A stretch of DNA of 64,000 bases from Sodiomyces alkalinus F11 (GCF_003711515.1 NW_021167093.1:1-64000), one strand, 5' to 3'. Positions 23,094-36,381 are shown, counted from the first letter of the stretch. The notes: generated by a model from the sequence alone, not told the origin. Made by a program: numbers and translations.

Positions 23094-23463
23094 TACCCCC
23101 TATTTATAGCTCTTCAACCACTGCTTAAATATCTCTTAGATTCCTTTATATTTAAACAAGCACCTTAGAATAGCTTTAAAGAAATCTTAGCTTTCTTTTA
23201 ACTTATAAATAGCAAAGAATAATAGGTAGCTATTATCACCCTTTACCGTAGTAACGTAGCTTATTTTACCGTAGATAAATATCCTCGAATTACTACTTAT
23301 ACCACTATTAGTTTTCCCTTTTATAGATATCTTCCTAATACCCTTTTTTAAAGGATTTCAATAATAATAATAAGTTTAACTATAGTAAGCAGAGCGTTAA
23401 TTCTTTTTTCTAAGTTATATACTAATAAGTCGGTAGGCTCCCTTTAAGACTACTAAACCAGCC

Positions 23464-24208
23464 ATGAAGGCCGCGCCCACTAAGGGTAATAAAAACAAGA
23501 TTTCTAAACCGATTAAAGTAAGTTTCTGATGAGTCGAATTTTAGATTCTATAGCTAATAGTTTATAGAAGATAACGGCTAATAGTAAGCGATTTAGTCCT
23601 AAGAACCCGCCGCCTAGCTTTATTCCAGAAGCTTATATTCTAGTATATAAGCCCTGCTTACGGGGTTAAATATCGGGTAAATCGAATTTATTATATTATA
23701 AAACGGTTTATAGCATTAGTAATAAATACTATAATTGCTTCGATTATAGCTATCACTACTACGGCTACTCTTAATACCTTATTCCGCTTACTTATTGTAC
23801 TATTATAGCGGAAAATAATAGAGAAATAGATATAAGTTATTAAAGCTACATAGTTCTTTATAATGTACTTATTACTAACTTTTATAGATTACTGAGAAGC
23901 TTCGGGTAGCGGTCCGTATTATGTTGAAGATAATTACCGAAAACGAAGAATCCGGTTTATTTAATAGTAAGTAGCTAGAGAGCGTTAATAGTAAAAAGCG
24001 CGCCGAAGAAGTGGTTAATTCTATTAAAAAGATTAAAAACACGCTAAATAATGCCGTAGAAGATATCGTGGGATATATTACTATAATCGTTAAGTCCACT
24101 ACTAATATCATAACCACTACTAGTACTATCTGTTCCCCTGCTTATAATAAGTATAATAACGCCGATAACAATGGCGTGGAAAGTAAGAATAACGATCCGG
24201 ATATTTAA
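23464..24208 (+). pseudogene. Copia-3 antisense ORF encoding a zinc-knuckle protein
   Basis: A frame opposite to Copia-3, between RNase H and the 3' LTR. It opens at ATG 23464 with basic K-G-N-K-N-K and meets GTAAGT at about 23518. A possible acceptor near 23567 lets the frame continue, so one intron is likely. Codons from about 23737 give C-x2-Y-x4-Y-x4-Y, which is the C-x2-C-x4-H-x4-C zinc knuckle with TGY and CAY codons changed to TAY. After a frame slip near 23910 it reads M-L-K-I-I-T-E-N-E-E-S-G, then a helical Lys/Glu stretch, ending at TAA 24206-24208. No further domain is recognised. It may be a captured or lineage-specific accessory gene. Confidence 0.5.
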
Positions 24209-24299
24209 GTCTTTTCTTTTGCTTTTCTTTGCTTTATTAGATAGCTAGCACGCCTATCTCACGAATACTATTTACTTTGCTTTCTTTTTCTAACTTACC

Positions 24300-27146
24300 G
24301 AGATTAATTAGATTAAGATATACTTTAAATTACTTAAACCTCTACCTAAAAAGAGGCTTCGTAAGACCGTTAGTCGGTATCTTCGCTATAAGGATATAAA
24401 GAATCTAAAAGGTGTCTTTTTAGTATTTCTAGCGTATCTATTTACCTTAGATATCGATATATCGTAGTCGAGTCTTTATTAGCGTACGCTCTTCTACTAT
24501 AAGCCGTATTATCTACAGAGTATTGTATATATTATCCTACGGAGACTTAGGATTAAAGCGTATTTCTATAAATAATCGTTTAAGGCTAATAGTCTCTTTT
24601 CCTATTTCTTATAACGCGAGTAGTTTAACCTTTATAGAAGAGGTGAAAACCGTGGATTATTTCGAGGCTTTCTAAATCACTAGTCTGCTAAAGAGACTAA
24701 CTAGATAGCCCTATAACTAATCACGGGACTTTAGGTTATTAGTAAAGGAAGTATTATTTTTAATTAGTATAACCTATATGTTGTAGCGTAGATCGGAACC
24801 GTCTTAGATCGCGAGATAGTGTATAATATACAGGTATCTAATCGCTTAATTAAGCATTTTATAGTACTTTATACTAGGATTAATAAGGAATCTAGATAAT
24901 AAGGAAGCTATAAAGGTGATATCTAGTCGTATTATCACCGCAGTATAAAATAGTAAGCCGACCTTCTCCTAATAGGATTTAATCTCCTAGGGTATTACGT
25001 AGTCTTCGTGCTTTATAAAGTCCTTAATAGGGATTAGAATAGTAGGATAGGTATTACGCTCTGTTTAGCTAACTCGGGTAACGAACTTTTCGATATAGGT
25101 AATATAGGAAAAGTAGATTTTACGCGCTAGGCGATTCCGAGTAATTTGGATACCTAAGAACTATTATGCGTCTCCTTTATCCAATAGCTTATATTTAGCC
25201 TTTAATCTTTAAATAATAGCCTAGCTAGCGTTAGGCCGTTTAGGGTCGCTAAGAACTAAAATATCGTCTACAAAGAAGATAACGAATATATCGCGAGCTT
25301 TATAATAGTAGAGGCAGGGCTTTTCCTTACTTAGCACTAACCCTAGCCTATTTAGTATAGTAGTAAGGTTATTATGCTAAAGTAAAGGAGAATCACGTAG
25401 TCTATAAAACGCCTTATCTTATTCTATATATATCTTTAGCTTTTTAAAGCCGTCTAATAGCTTATAAGTGACTAGTATACTTTCCTTATTCCTCTTAGCA
25501 TTTACGAAGGCGTTAACGATATCGAACTACTTAATCCCTAGGTTAAATTAAGTAGCTAAGACTGTTATTACTCTAAAAGAGCGAGTAGTAAGAGTAGCTG
25601 TATAAGTCCCTTTAATCGTTACGAGTTCTTAAAGGTCGTCTTATATATAAAGCTAAGCTTTATACCGCTCTAGAAAGCTATCCTAGTTAAACTTATAGGT
25701 AAAAACCTATTTTAAAGGAATCGGTGGCGATTTTATATCCCTCCGATAAATCTTATACTAGGTATTCTTTTCGAGTAGCTTAGTTACCTCTATATATACT
25801 ACCGTTTTAAATTCGGAGTATATAGGGTAAGATTATAATTCTCTTTAATACTATAAAGGAGGCTTTAGATTATCGTGATAGGCCTTCTTCTACTTAATTA
25901 TTAAATAGTAAGAATTTTAAGCCGATCGCTTATTATCCGTAACCGCTAAAAACACTAAAAGGAGCGTTAGAAACTAGCTAAATCTTCTATAAATCCTTTT
26001 CCGAGCTAATTAGGTATAATATAAGATAACTATAAAGAGCTAACATTTAGTTCTAATTAGTAAGTCCTTAGATTAATCCTTATAGCTTTACTCTAAGCCC
26101 TACGAGTTTTAGTCCTTAAATTAGAACGCGAGGGAGCCGTAGAAGAAGCTCGTAGTTTTCGCTAACGACTTATTAAAGCGTTTATTAGTAAGGATCGTGA
26201 CTCTAGATATCGCTTATCGGTTTATTAGAGTGTTTGTATAGCTATACTACTAGTTTTATAAACTAGTAATACCTATTCGGTGATAGTCTTTTCGGTTAGC
26301 TTAGCTATTATATTACTATAAAAGGGGTTATAATATACTCTAGACTACTCTAATATAGCTATTTCGAATATAGCAGGTATATCGCTACTACTAATACCGC
26401 TAGCGTTTTAAGCCGGCACGCTTATATTTAACTTTAGTATAAGCTACGGTATTAGTAAAGCCGTGGATTCCGTAGTTAGTATATATTAGGCGATACTAAG
26501 CTAATTAAATATATCTTAAACGTTTAACTTCTCTAAATATAGTAATTTCTATATTACCCCCGAGCTTATCGTCCTAGCCTGGTATTAAGACGGTCTTAGT
26601 TACGAGGTCTTATCTTCTTCCTCTTTAATTTAAAAGATTTACTTAGTAGATTCCTTTTTAGAGAGAGCGTCGAAGCTCTCTATCCTATTATCGTACAAAA
26701 GGTATTCGTTAAACCTTAAGTTCCTTAGTATAAAGACCTTTTAAAGCTTCGGAACCTATACTCAAAATAGGTCATAAGTATTAGAACCTACAAAGTATCT
26801 AATATAGGCCCTAGGGTTAATCTTAAACTCTCTTTTCTTTTTTCTAGCCTCGCGGTCCTTTTTTAGTGGATAGGCACGGTACCTATATATATACACACTG
26901 CTCTAATCTAGTCTTAGGTCCCCGGAGGGCTCTTTTATCGGTAATAAAGCTTTATAGCGAAACTAGTATTATAGAATCTTAATCGGCGATTTCTATTAGA
27001 GTCGTTTTATAGGGCTTATATTAAATAGATAGACTACTGCTTTTACCATTTTAACCTATATCTCCTATAGAAGGGTAGCTCTATTAAGTATTATATTAAT
27101 CTTATTTATAGATTTCCTGTATAAGGCGTTTAATTAGTTTATTCGG
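24300..27146 (-). pseudogene. Copia-3 pol remnant, integrase end to RNase H
   Basis: On the minus strand, codons near 25285-25245 read V-I-F-F-V-D-D-I-L-V-L-S-D, an intact YVDD-type reverse transcriptase core. The right-hand end, 27146-26990, reads K-M-V-K-A-V-V-Y-L-F-N-I-S-P, the C-terminal integrase segment that normally reads like W-x-E-A-V-x-x-A-V-Y-L-x-N. RNase H should lie around 24900-24350. The frame continues directly from 34080 across the LINE. Numerous TAA/TAG codons close it. Confidence 0.8.
27135..27146. repeat. left target duplication of the LINE
   Basis: TAGTTTATTCGG, repeated exactly at 34068-34079. Twelve bases is within the size range of LINE target duplications. Confidence 0.88.
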
Positions 27147-27459
27147 GACTATAATAAATCGAGCATCCTTAAGCCGAAAGTGACCCCTAGGTGCCGTATT
27201 ATCGATAAAATCAATTCTGATATCGGGTTCGGACTCTACGCCCTTAAAAGCACCGGAGACCGATATTATAGCGAGACCGTAAAGGGCGTGGTGAGTTATA
27301 TACTATAGGGCGGCCTATAGGGCTAACCGAACACGATACCGGTATACTACTATAAAGCGCCTAGAATACGGTAACTAGAACTAACCCGGGGCGCGTAGCC
27401 CCGGGAAAGCCCTAAAAATCCTAGGCACCGAGCAGGCGCACTAAAGGCGTACTATATAA

Positions 27460-28880
27460 ACTATATACCTAATTTTCCGGACTACTAGCTAATAGGGTAA
27501 GCGCCGATAAGGCGCTAAAGCTAGTATAGAAGATCCTTTAAACGTAATATTATAAGACTATTATAGGGAAGCCGCTACGCTAATAACCCGGTAGCGATAT
27601 ACCTCCCCTTATAACTAAAGGGCTTACCAATATAATCTAATTAGCGATTAAGGGTATACTAATAGAATTACTTAGGGTAGCAGGACCTAAGACCTACGCC
27701 TAAATAGTAGGGAGCACGCCCGTATAGCGCTAATATATCAAGATAGCACCGGTAAAGGTTATACCTACCCGATACGCCCGAGAACTAATAGTCTAATACG
27801 GAGACGCTAAGACCGACCTTAAGAGCCGAACCCTATAAGAGATTACTAAGGCGGTTAATTAAGTTACCCGCCGCGTAGACGTAATAACCGCGCGATAACT
27901 CCCGAGTAACGACGTAATTATCACGTTTAAGTATAGGAATAAATAGTAGATAGCGAACGCGAATAACTAGGTTAAAGGCGTATTTGGTATAGGAGCTATA
28001 ATATACGAGAAAACGTATTAAGTTATAGTAAAAGGAATACCGATAGCGTAGCTACTAACTTATAACCCCGACACGGCGCCATAAGAACTTCGGCTATATA
28101 ATAATATAGCGATTACCCGGATTAAGGCTAAAAAACCTAGGAATAATATAGCGCGGATAACGCTACTAACTATTAAGGTTACCCGCCCTAAGGACACAGA
28201 GCGACTAATAAAGGAGGGAGTCTTCTTTAATTACGGATACTATAATAACGAACCCTATAACCCTAAAATCTCCCTATAACGGTGCTTTAAGTACCTCGAC
28301 TTCGGATATAAAGCAGGTTAATACTAGGCGATAAAAGCGCTATATAGGTATTACGGCGGCGTAGAGTTAGCGTACTAAGGGGGCTTCGCGGTATATAAAG
28401 CTAAGATAAACCCGAAGAAAAGGTGCTATACCGCCTATAAAGGGCCGTATACGGTATTCGACGATAAATACCTAAGTAAAGTAAAAGAAAGGGCGCGGAC
28501 TAAGGAAATATATACTAATAGGGTAAGGGGATTTAACTTTAGCTAACTCGAGAAATATAGGGCGGAGAGGGAGTATAGCGTTGTCACGGCGTCGCTAAAT
28601 ATAATAATAATCCCTTGACCGCCTAAGAAAAAGAGAAAATAGAAAGGACGCCCTTTAGGGTCACGGAATATCCTCCTCAGATCGCGTACCGCCCTCTTTA
28701 CGCTTACTTAGGATAATAATATTACGAGGTTCCCCGCCTTTAACACTACCTTCTAGCCCCTATAAAGCCTTACCCCTTACCCCCGGGCTATACCCGAGGC
28801 GTAACTATAAAGTAAAGCGAGCACGGCGTAACCGCCTAAGATAAATACTTAGAATCGCTTAATAGAATATAGGGGGATAG
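27460..28880 (+). pseudogene. LINE ORF1, Gag-like protein with two zinc knuckles
   Basis: This would be the nucleic-acid-binding protein of the LINE. Codons from 28283 read C-F-K-Y-x4-Y-x4-Y, equal to C-x2-C-x4-H-x4-C once RIP changes are considered. A second knuckle follows about 20 codons later, with Y-x2-Y-G-G-V-x-x-A-Y. Start and end are estimated from where the coding pattern is visible. The frame has many TAA/TAG codons. Confidence 0.7.
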
Positions 28881-28899
28881 CGAGATAAAGTATAGTAAG

Positions 28900-31800
28900 C
28901 GCTTTATAACTATAGCGGGTATAATATAATAGTAATAATAAAGCCCGGGTTAGATAAGAGGAAGAAGTCGATTTACCTAAGGGGATATAATTATAGGATA
29001 GTATAGGGGAGTAAGTACGCCTTACTCTATATATATAAACGGTATACGGCCGCTATATTTATATAGTATACGGGTAAGCATTAGGCCTAGGCTATAATTA
29101 GAGTTAGGATATAATAGTAAGAGATAAATATATAGGTAGTATACTTACTATACTATAAGGGAGGAGAGTAGGAAACCCCGATATATAATCTTATAGTAGA
29201 ACCGGAGCAGTAATATACTATCCTAGTAAAAGACTTTAACCTAAAGAACCCCTTTTAGGACGGGTATAATAGATACGAAAGATAATCGGAAGACCTTATT
29301 ACGCTCGCGCACCGATAATAACTCGACCTCGTAACCTTAAAAGGATATATTACTGGGACCTCGGCCGATACTAATTAATAGTATAGCACGCTAAACCTTA
29401 CCTAGGTTTTGGCGGACCTTATATACGTATACTAGGGGGATAATCTAGACCAAATAGGCTTAGACTATATAGCCTAGGTAATTAATATCGATATAGCGTA
29501 ACCGCGCTAGCGTATCGCTAGTAAAGGATAAAGGTAAAGGAAGTTAGACCGGGAAGCGGCCTACAAAAAGGCCTAAAGGCTAGACTATAGAGAAATACCC
29601 CTTACCCCGGAAGTAATCGATTAGGTAATAAACTAGATACTATAGGACCTTATAAGTATCGCGGATATTATAGCGCTACGCCGTAAGCTAGCCGCCTTCC
29701 GCGATAAGCCGCTATAATAAATATAGGAGATAGTAGAGGCGAATAAGGAGGTAATAAGGCTAACACGGCGCTATTATAGGCGGAGATTACGCGGTAAGTA
29801 GAATAAACTTAAAGAGGCAGAAAAATATCGCGATATTCTAGTTAAATAAAGAAGTGGAAAAGCTAGCGCGGCGCTATCGATATAATAGTAGTAGACTAGA
29901 AAAGCCTTTAAGTATTATAACGCTAGGCCCGGACGGTAAGCTACCTACCCCTAAACCTCCTATTTATCCCGCCCTTATAGCGTAACACGGGCGGACCGGT
30001 TATAATAATATATAACGGGAAAGCGATAATCCTTATAAAGAAGTTTTTCCCTTTATTATACCCTATAGAAAGCGGGCGTATCGGCGGCGCGCCGAGGATA
30101 ATAGTAATACTATTTACGTAAAAGGTTACGGAAAAGGAGGTTTAGTAGGTTATATAATAAATAGTAAAGTAAAAGGTACCCGGGGAGGATAGCCTACTAA
30201 ACGGATTCCTACTCGCCTATAACTAACTACTCTATAGGCGATTAGTATAACTCTTATCCGCGAGCCTTAAGGCTGTATATTTCCCGTAATAATACCGTAT
30301 CGTAAAAGTAGTAGTACTTAAGAAACTAAGTAAACCGAAGGAAGCTTATACGATAGCCTCGGGGTAATAACTAATATTACTCCTTAGCGTAACGGGGAAG
30401 GTCTTTAAGAAAATAATAGTAAGGAGAATCGTGACTGTAGTAAAGGAGTACCGACTCCTCCCCGCCGGATAAATAGGTAATCGTAAATACCACGATACGA
30501 TAGTAGCGGTTAGGGCAATTATAGAGGGAGTATACGCCGTATAGGAGCGTGGCGGGGCTATAGCGTAATTAAAGCTTAATATCTAGGGCGTCTTTAATAT
30601 AATACTATACTAAAAACTCCTTAAAGCCCTTACTTAGTACGGCTTCCCGGACTAAGTCACGAAATAGACCTAGTTATACCTTATAGCGCGTATAGCGCGC
30701 CTACGCTTCGACGGCGATATAGCGTATTAGGTACAGATCTAGGCGGGAGTCCCCTAAGGATTCCCCCTATCCCCGATCCTCTTTATACTATTTATTAAGA
30801 CGCTTTACTAGGAACTAATCCAGATACCGCGGGTTATAGTAGATAGCTTTACTAATAACACGAATATCGTGGCCTGTAAACGTAATAAGGCCGTACTACG
30901 GGCGTATCTTAAATAGGTATAGTAAGTCTATTAAAGCTAGTTATAAAGGAGTAGATTACAATTTAAGCTATAAAAATATAAGCTTTTTTATTTTATAAGA
31001 AAATAAAAACCGCTACCGCTCCTATTACGCCTTAAGGGCGTACCGGCGCTATAAGTTAGAGAAATAGAGGTTTTAGGGGTTATCCTTAACTAAAAGCTTA
31101 TATTCTATCCTTATATCCGGAAACTTAAAGCTAAACTCTTTACTTAAAAATACGCCTTTACGTGCTTTATAGCATTAGTATAGGGCTATCGTATCGGGGA
31201 CGCGTATAAACTATACTAAATAGTAGTCTAAAGCGTTATACTATACACGGCCCCGGCCTTTTACACGATAATAAGAAAAGGGGAGAAGCCGAGTAGAGTC
31301 CTTAAAGGACTAGCTAATAAGTAAGCGTAATACCTATATATCGTTACCGGCGTGTATCGGGCTACTACCACGAAGGTAGTTAAGATAAAGACGGGAGTCC
31401 CCCCCCTTAACTTATACTATAACGCCCTAACCGTATAAGCGGTGCTACGGATAAAGGATACCTAGATAGAGTAAGCGATACTTTAGGTGCGATAAGTAGC
31501 TGAAACGGCTATATAGCGTAAAAGACGCGGGGGAGGGTTTAGGCCTTATGTAAGGTCTTAGGGGGTATAGAAGTAGGAGGTTAAGTCCTAGCTCCTTAGG
31601 AAGGAATTAGCCTAGCGCCTTTAAGAGAAATAAGCGTACCGGTAAAGGTGTACCTTATTACGCTAATATAATAGCGTGGCTATAGCGTGGATACCCTAAT
31701 TTAACTACGCGGCGCTTAGGAAGTATAAAGGCCTTATAAAACTATAGAGTTTTATCCTTACTTAGATTTAAATAAAGACAATAGGCCTTCGCTACTTCCT

Positions 31801-32165
31801 CTTTATAAGAGGCGTACTAGAAGCGGCGATACCGTGTTACCGGTACGCCGATAAAGGGCCGGAGATAGCGGAATATATTATATTATAATACTAAGATATA
31901 TTAGGGGAGATATAAAAACGCCTTATAGCCGATATAGGCGCGCGCTTACTAATAAAATAGGACTAGCTCTTAGCGCTCCGGAGTAAGGAGACCGCGGGGA
32001 AGGTCGCGAAATAGTTCCTATAAACCGGGCGCCTCCTAGACTTCCGACTAGTATAATAACTAGAAACGGAGGCGTAGTAAAGCCCTTATAACGCTAGAAC
32101 CTCGGGTATAGATACGGGGAGATAAAGACGACTATAAAAGGAGGTAAAGACGACTATAAAGGGAA
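28900..32165 (+). pseudogene. LINE ORF2, endonuclease and reverse transcriptase
   Basis: An apurinic-type endonuclease lies at about 28970-29480, with D-F-N-L-K-N-P near 29230 and a T-W-V-x-A-D-L-type motif near 29400. The reverse transcriptase follows, with F-T-N-N at 30847-30858, which is FADD after G-to-A changes on the coding strand. Codons between them read like the usual linker rich in Arg, Lys and Gln. The downstream part to about 32165 would be the C-terminal region; a tethered RNase H is expected in Tad elements but was not pinned down. Confidence 0.75.
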
Positions 32166-32693
32166 TAAGTAAAGGGAGAGTAAAATATTTATTACTAGTC
32201 GTTATATAACCACGCTACGGGCGCGCTATATTTACTCCTTATCTATATACTTATCGGACTCATTATTATCGTTATCGGAGCTAATCGCTCTACTATCTAC
32301 TAGGATAACCTTATCCTTACCTTTACTCTTATCCTTAGTGGCTAAGGCTATAGGGTCTCCCGATAAAGGGATAAGGATACTCTATAATACGCGTTAGTAG
32401 CGGGGTTAGCGCGGGGTTAGCGCGTGGTAACTCATAAGGTAGGCGAGGATAAGCTTTAATATCTCGCCGTTATAAGCGTAGCTACTACTATAACTCTACG
32501 GGGGCGCGGCGGCGGGGGTAGCGATTATACTAATACTACTAGCCCGGCGGAGGATAGCGCGGTACGCCCGGAGGGCGCGAGTTTAGCGGGTAGCCGTCTA
32601 CTAATACTTACGGATATTCTATAATAGGATTAGTAATAAGGATATAACGTACACAGTATAACAGAGAAGGGGAAAACCTATAAAGGGAGTCAG

Positions 32694-32721
32694 GGCGGCG
32701 CCGGCGGCGGCGGCGGCGGCG
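32694..32721. repeat. GGC trinucleotide run
   Basis: Nine GGC units with one interrupting C, in the 3' region of the LINE. It stands out in otherwise TpA-rich sequence. Confidence 0.85.
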
Positions 32722-33660
32722 ATAAGGGCGGTAGCAGCGTTATTATAGTAGGGGGGGACTTAATAGGAGGATTAGAAAAGTAAGGGCGTAGCGGGGCCGT
32801 AGCGGGGATAAACCGGGGCGTAATAGCTATTATTACGATTACTATTAATATATTTAATATAATAAGCGCCAGCTCCTAAATTGGGTTAATAACTACGGTA
32901 TAAAGCGGGGGCGCTATAGGGGCGTAGCGGGAATATAATAGGACTATATACTAACAGGATTGATTCTAATAGGGTATAGCCTAGTAGTCTTATACTAGGG
33001 ATACGACGTATAAGGTATAGGGCGATAAGCGGACAGTAGGGGTAGCGGTGGATTATACCGGGTTAAAATATAAAACGGGGGCGTAAAGCGGGCGCGATAA
33101 TAATAAAGCGGGGAACTTATAGTAAAAGGCTAAGGGGTAGCCGGCCCTTTACCCTTATAGGCGCCGGCACCGGCTCCCCGTTTAGTAATAGAGGTCTTAT
33201 TACTAGGTATCTAAAGGGGCAGGAGAGTTAGACTAAGGCGGGCGCTACGAGAGCGGAGCGGGGGCGGCGTAAGGACGGCGCGACCCGGGACCCTATTAGA
33301 TCCCCTACTATATAGCCGAACGGCACCGGGGATCCCGTATAGGAATTCTAGGGCTATACCTATATCGCACCGACTACGTAAAACTTATCTTAAGAACGAT
33401 AGCTTAAAGGAGGAAAAGAGGAAAGGAGGAAAAAAGAGGAAGAGAGGGAGGGTTATAAGAATAGGGAGCGGCAGATTAGCCCTATAAGTCACTACGCCTT
33501 CTAGGGAATAGTAGCCACGCCCGGCTTATACTATAGCACCTACCCCGGAGAGCCTATATAGCGCGAGTAACGGAGGTATATAACCAAATAAAGGCCACTA
33601 TAAATAGCAGGTATATAAAAGAGGTTTTAGAATAAATAATAAATAAAGGAAGAAGTAAAA

Positions 33661-33686
33661 GGGGGGGTAAGCGTGCCCCCCCCCCC
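33661..33686. repeat. G7/C11 inverted pair
   Basis: Seven G, an 8-base spacer TAAGCGTG, then eleven C. This could form a strong hairpin or a quadruplex/i-motif. It lies about 380 bases before the LINE tail. Confidence 0.8.
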
Positions 33687-34067
33687 TATAAAAAGGAGGG
33701 AGGGCATAAAGGGTACCGCGGCGAGGGAATAATAACCTTACCGGATCCGGAGTAAAGGAAAGGACAGCGGCGAGGGACTATAGCGATAGCGTACCGAGGG
33801 CGTATACGACTAATATAGCACCTACTAAACTAACTAGCCGACCCCTATTAGCTATTAGCCCGGAGGTAAGATCCGGTTATCGAATAGCGATAAAAACAGG
33901 GCCGCGGAGCGATACCGTAGCGGCCACGCATAATAGACCTACTTATATAATAAGAGCGTAAGGGTTTTTATCTATTAACGGTTTCCCCTCGAGAATTAGA
34001 GAAGGACTATTACCTAGGTGGTTAGCCTAGCTTAGCTAAGCGAGAGTAGAGTAATAAATAATAATAA

Positions 34068-36381
34068 TAGTTTATTCGGTTTATAGGTATAAGGTAATAC
34101 TATTTCTAGATTAATCCCTTTATCTTTACGCTACTCGTTAAACTATATAAGTTATTTATATACATTATAGTAGTCTTATTATTAGATCGTAGCACGTAGG
34201 TAGATAGTCCGAATTATCGCTTAAGCTATTTATCAAACTAATAAAGGTGCCGAAATATCGTATCGTTAGTCTTATTAGATATTATACCTGTAAGGATATA
34301 GCCGCTAAACTTATCTTTAATAATAAGGAGCTATCGATTACCGTTATGACCGCGTGGAAAGTCTATAAGATCCTAGTAAATACGGTAAAATAAATAAGGA
34401 GATTAGTATTCCTATAGCCGTTATAATATAACCTGCTTAGCGTAGGTAATTATATAGGTTTCGTACTCGATCCGCTTAGTTCCCTTAAATCTCACGTTAC
34501 GCGCGTAGCTATGTAGTGCCCTTAGCGCCTTAGGGCTAAGGTAACTAGCCCTAAGGTGCTAGAGTTATTCGTTATTAATCCTAGGCTTTGGAGGATTAAG
34601 AAAGGGTCTATAATAAAGGCGATATACTATTATAAGTAGTTAGTATAAGTCGACTAAGATACGAAACAGATTAGCGTTAGGAGAGGAGGAGTAATAGGTC
34701 TAGAGAGGTTTATATTTAAGAAAAGTTAGATTAAATCGTTAAGTAAGCTTAAGTAAAACCTCGCTTTAGTTTAAAGCCCTAAAGTACAGGGTATAGTCGT
34801 ATCTATTAACCTAAAAACTAGATTTCCGTAATAGGGCCTCCGAAATAATACTCGTACAAAACCCTTTAACTATAGCTGGTTTCTTTAGCGTTAAATTATA
34901 CTTTATATTCCTCGAAGAGCTCTTAAAAGTCCCGTAAAGCACACGCATACTATATCTAAGGATTAAAAAGATTATCGTGCCCGTTTTAATAAAATTCCTA
35001 TTTATAGGCTAAAAAGAATTGGGCTTAAGATCTATAGGGTTTATAAGATAGGAGGCACTATAGTTATCTAGTAGAGTACTCTTTAAGAGGAGATATATAT
35101 CCGCCGTAATTATCGTAAACGCTCTATACGCTTTCGAATTATCCTCGAGTAGCTTTAGGTCTGTATAAGCCGTAATAATATATCCTAGATATTTTTTCGA
35201 AGTTTCCGAGTTACTAATCTACTCTTTATCTGCTAGCTGTTTACGAAGTACGTTATACTATAGCTTCTATAGTTCTTTAATTATCTTATCGTATTAGTCT
35301 TTAGTAGGCTCGGAAAGCTTCTAAAACACTTTACCTATAACAGAGAACTTAAGTAAACAATAATCCCGTAATTTATAAGCATACTACTTACGCTTATAGG
35401 GGTATCTATAGAGCTTTGTAGGTTAATCCGATTAGTTTCTAAGAGTCATATATACTCCTATACCTCTCTGTATCTATATTTTCGAGTCGTTAATATAATT
35501 AAGAAATGATTATCTAATATATATTAGATAGAGTATCTTATTACTCAGCTTAGCCTTACTAAATTCGAGTATCTTAGATATAAGGTACTCTAAAGCGTAT
35601 CTTATAACTGCCTAGATAAAGTCGCGAATTATAAAAATCTTATCCACTTCCATTTAACTATGGTTTTTAACTTATATTAATTACTTAATCTAATTTTTAT
35701 CCTAGACCTTAGGCTTCTTACTACCGCTTTACGCGGTATAGAGGATAGCTTGATAGTTATTTTAGATTATTATAAGGATAGTTAGCTCAGATAGGGTGTA
35801 TTTACGTTAAAGAGCTTTAAATAGCTATTAGAAAGAGAACCGATTATTCCGAACCGAGGATATAAAAGCCTAGGCCTTAGTCTTCTTAATAGCTTCCGAG
35901 ACCGTAATCTTAAAACTAAATAGATCCGTGGTATTATAAAGAAATAATAGGATAACTTCGAGCTTTTTAGTCGTAGGCTAGAATTCCTTTTCCCTTAGTA
36001 CGGAGCTTTAGAATACTTTATCGAATACTTTGTTAATATCGTCCTAAAAAGGTATAATTATCTGTCCGCCGGTAGTAGTTCGAGTAAGCTTCTTACGAAT
36101 AGACTGCTCGGAAAGGGGTAAGAGCTCGGATAAAATAATATCGGAGCAATCAGGGCTATTAGAATCGAATATATACTATATCTCTAAAATACGGGTAAAG
36201 CCGCGCACCCCTAAGAACTACTCGATCTAATATCCCGAGTATTAAAGCTTCGGAATATTAGATATATTAATAGTATAATTAAGTTAGAGAGACAGGACTA
36301 TAGCTAGAAAACAGGGAGATAACGCTATATAGAGACGTGTAAGAGTTAGTGGTTAAAGAGAGTTAGAAGAAAACTGTAGCT
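34068..36381 (-). pseudogene. Copia-3 gag and integrase remnant
   Basis: On the minus strand Gag begins around 35650 or earlier; a frame opens M-E-V-D-K-I-F-I-I-R-D-F near 35650. The integrase core spans about 34760-34080 and contains D-F-P-R-G-H-N-G-N-R and then L-L-I-I-K-D-K-F-S-G-Y. After these comes F-G-L-S-T-Y-V-L-R-S-N-N, equal to the R-S-D-N segment with Asp changed to Asn. It then runs into the target duplication and resumes at 27146 in frame. The sequence from 36381 down to Gag is the leader next to the 5' LTR. Confidence 0.78.

Larger units (their letters stand above)
27147..34067 (+). mobile_element. Tad-type LINE retrotransposon, full length, RIP-degraded
   Basis: 6.9 kb between 12-bp duplications, inserted in the Copia-3 integrase. 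It has two frames: ORF1 with two zinc knuckles near 28280-28380, and ORF2 with an endonuclease and reverse transcriptase. The right end is a TAA-rich tail (GTAATAAATAATAATAA) instead of an LTR. Size, two-frame layout and zinc knuckles resemble Tad elements of filamentous fungi. Its last 1.9 kb is GC-richer and not accounted for by ORF2. Confidence 0.85.
32166..34067. other. LINE 3' region, GC-rich and unexplained
   Basis: About 1.9 kb between the end of ORF2 and the tail. It holds a GGC run (32694-32721) and a G7/C11 hairpin (33661-33686). On the minus strand a stretch near 32350-32250 reads like coding sequence (A-T-K-D-K-S-K-G-K-D-K) but belongs to no family I know. It lies inside the LINE duplications, so it is LINE 3' untranslated sequence, an extra ORF, or an older insertion without visible boundaries. 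Confidence 0.5.
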
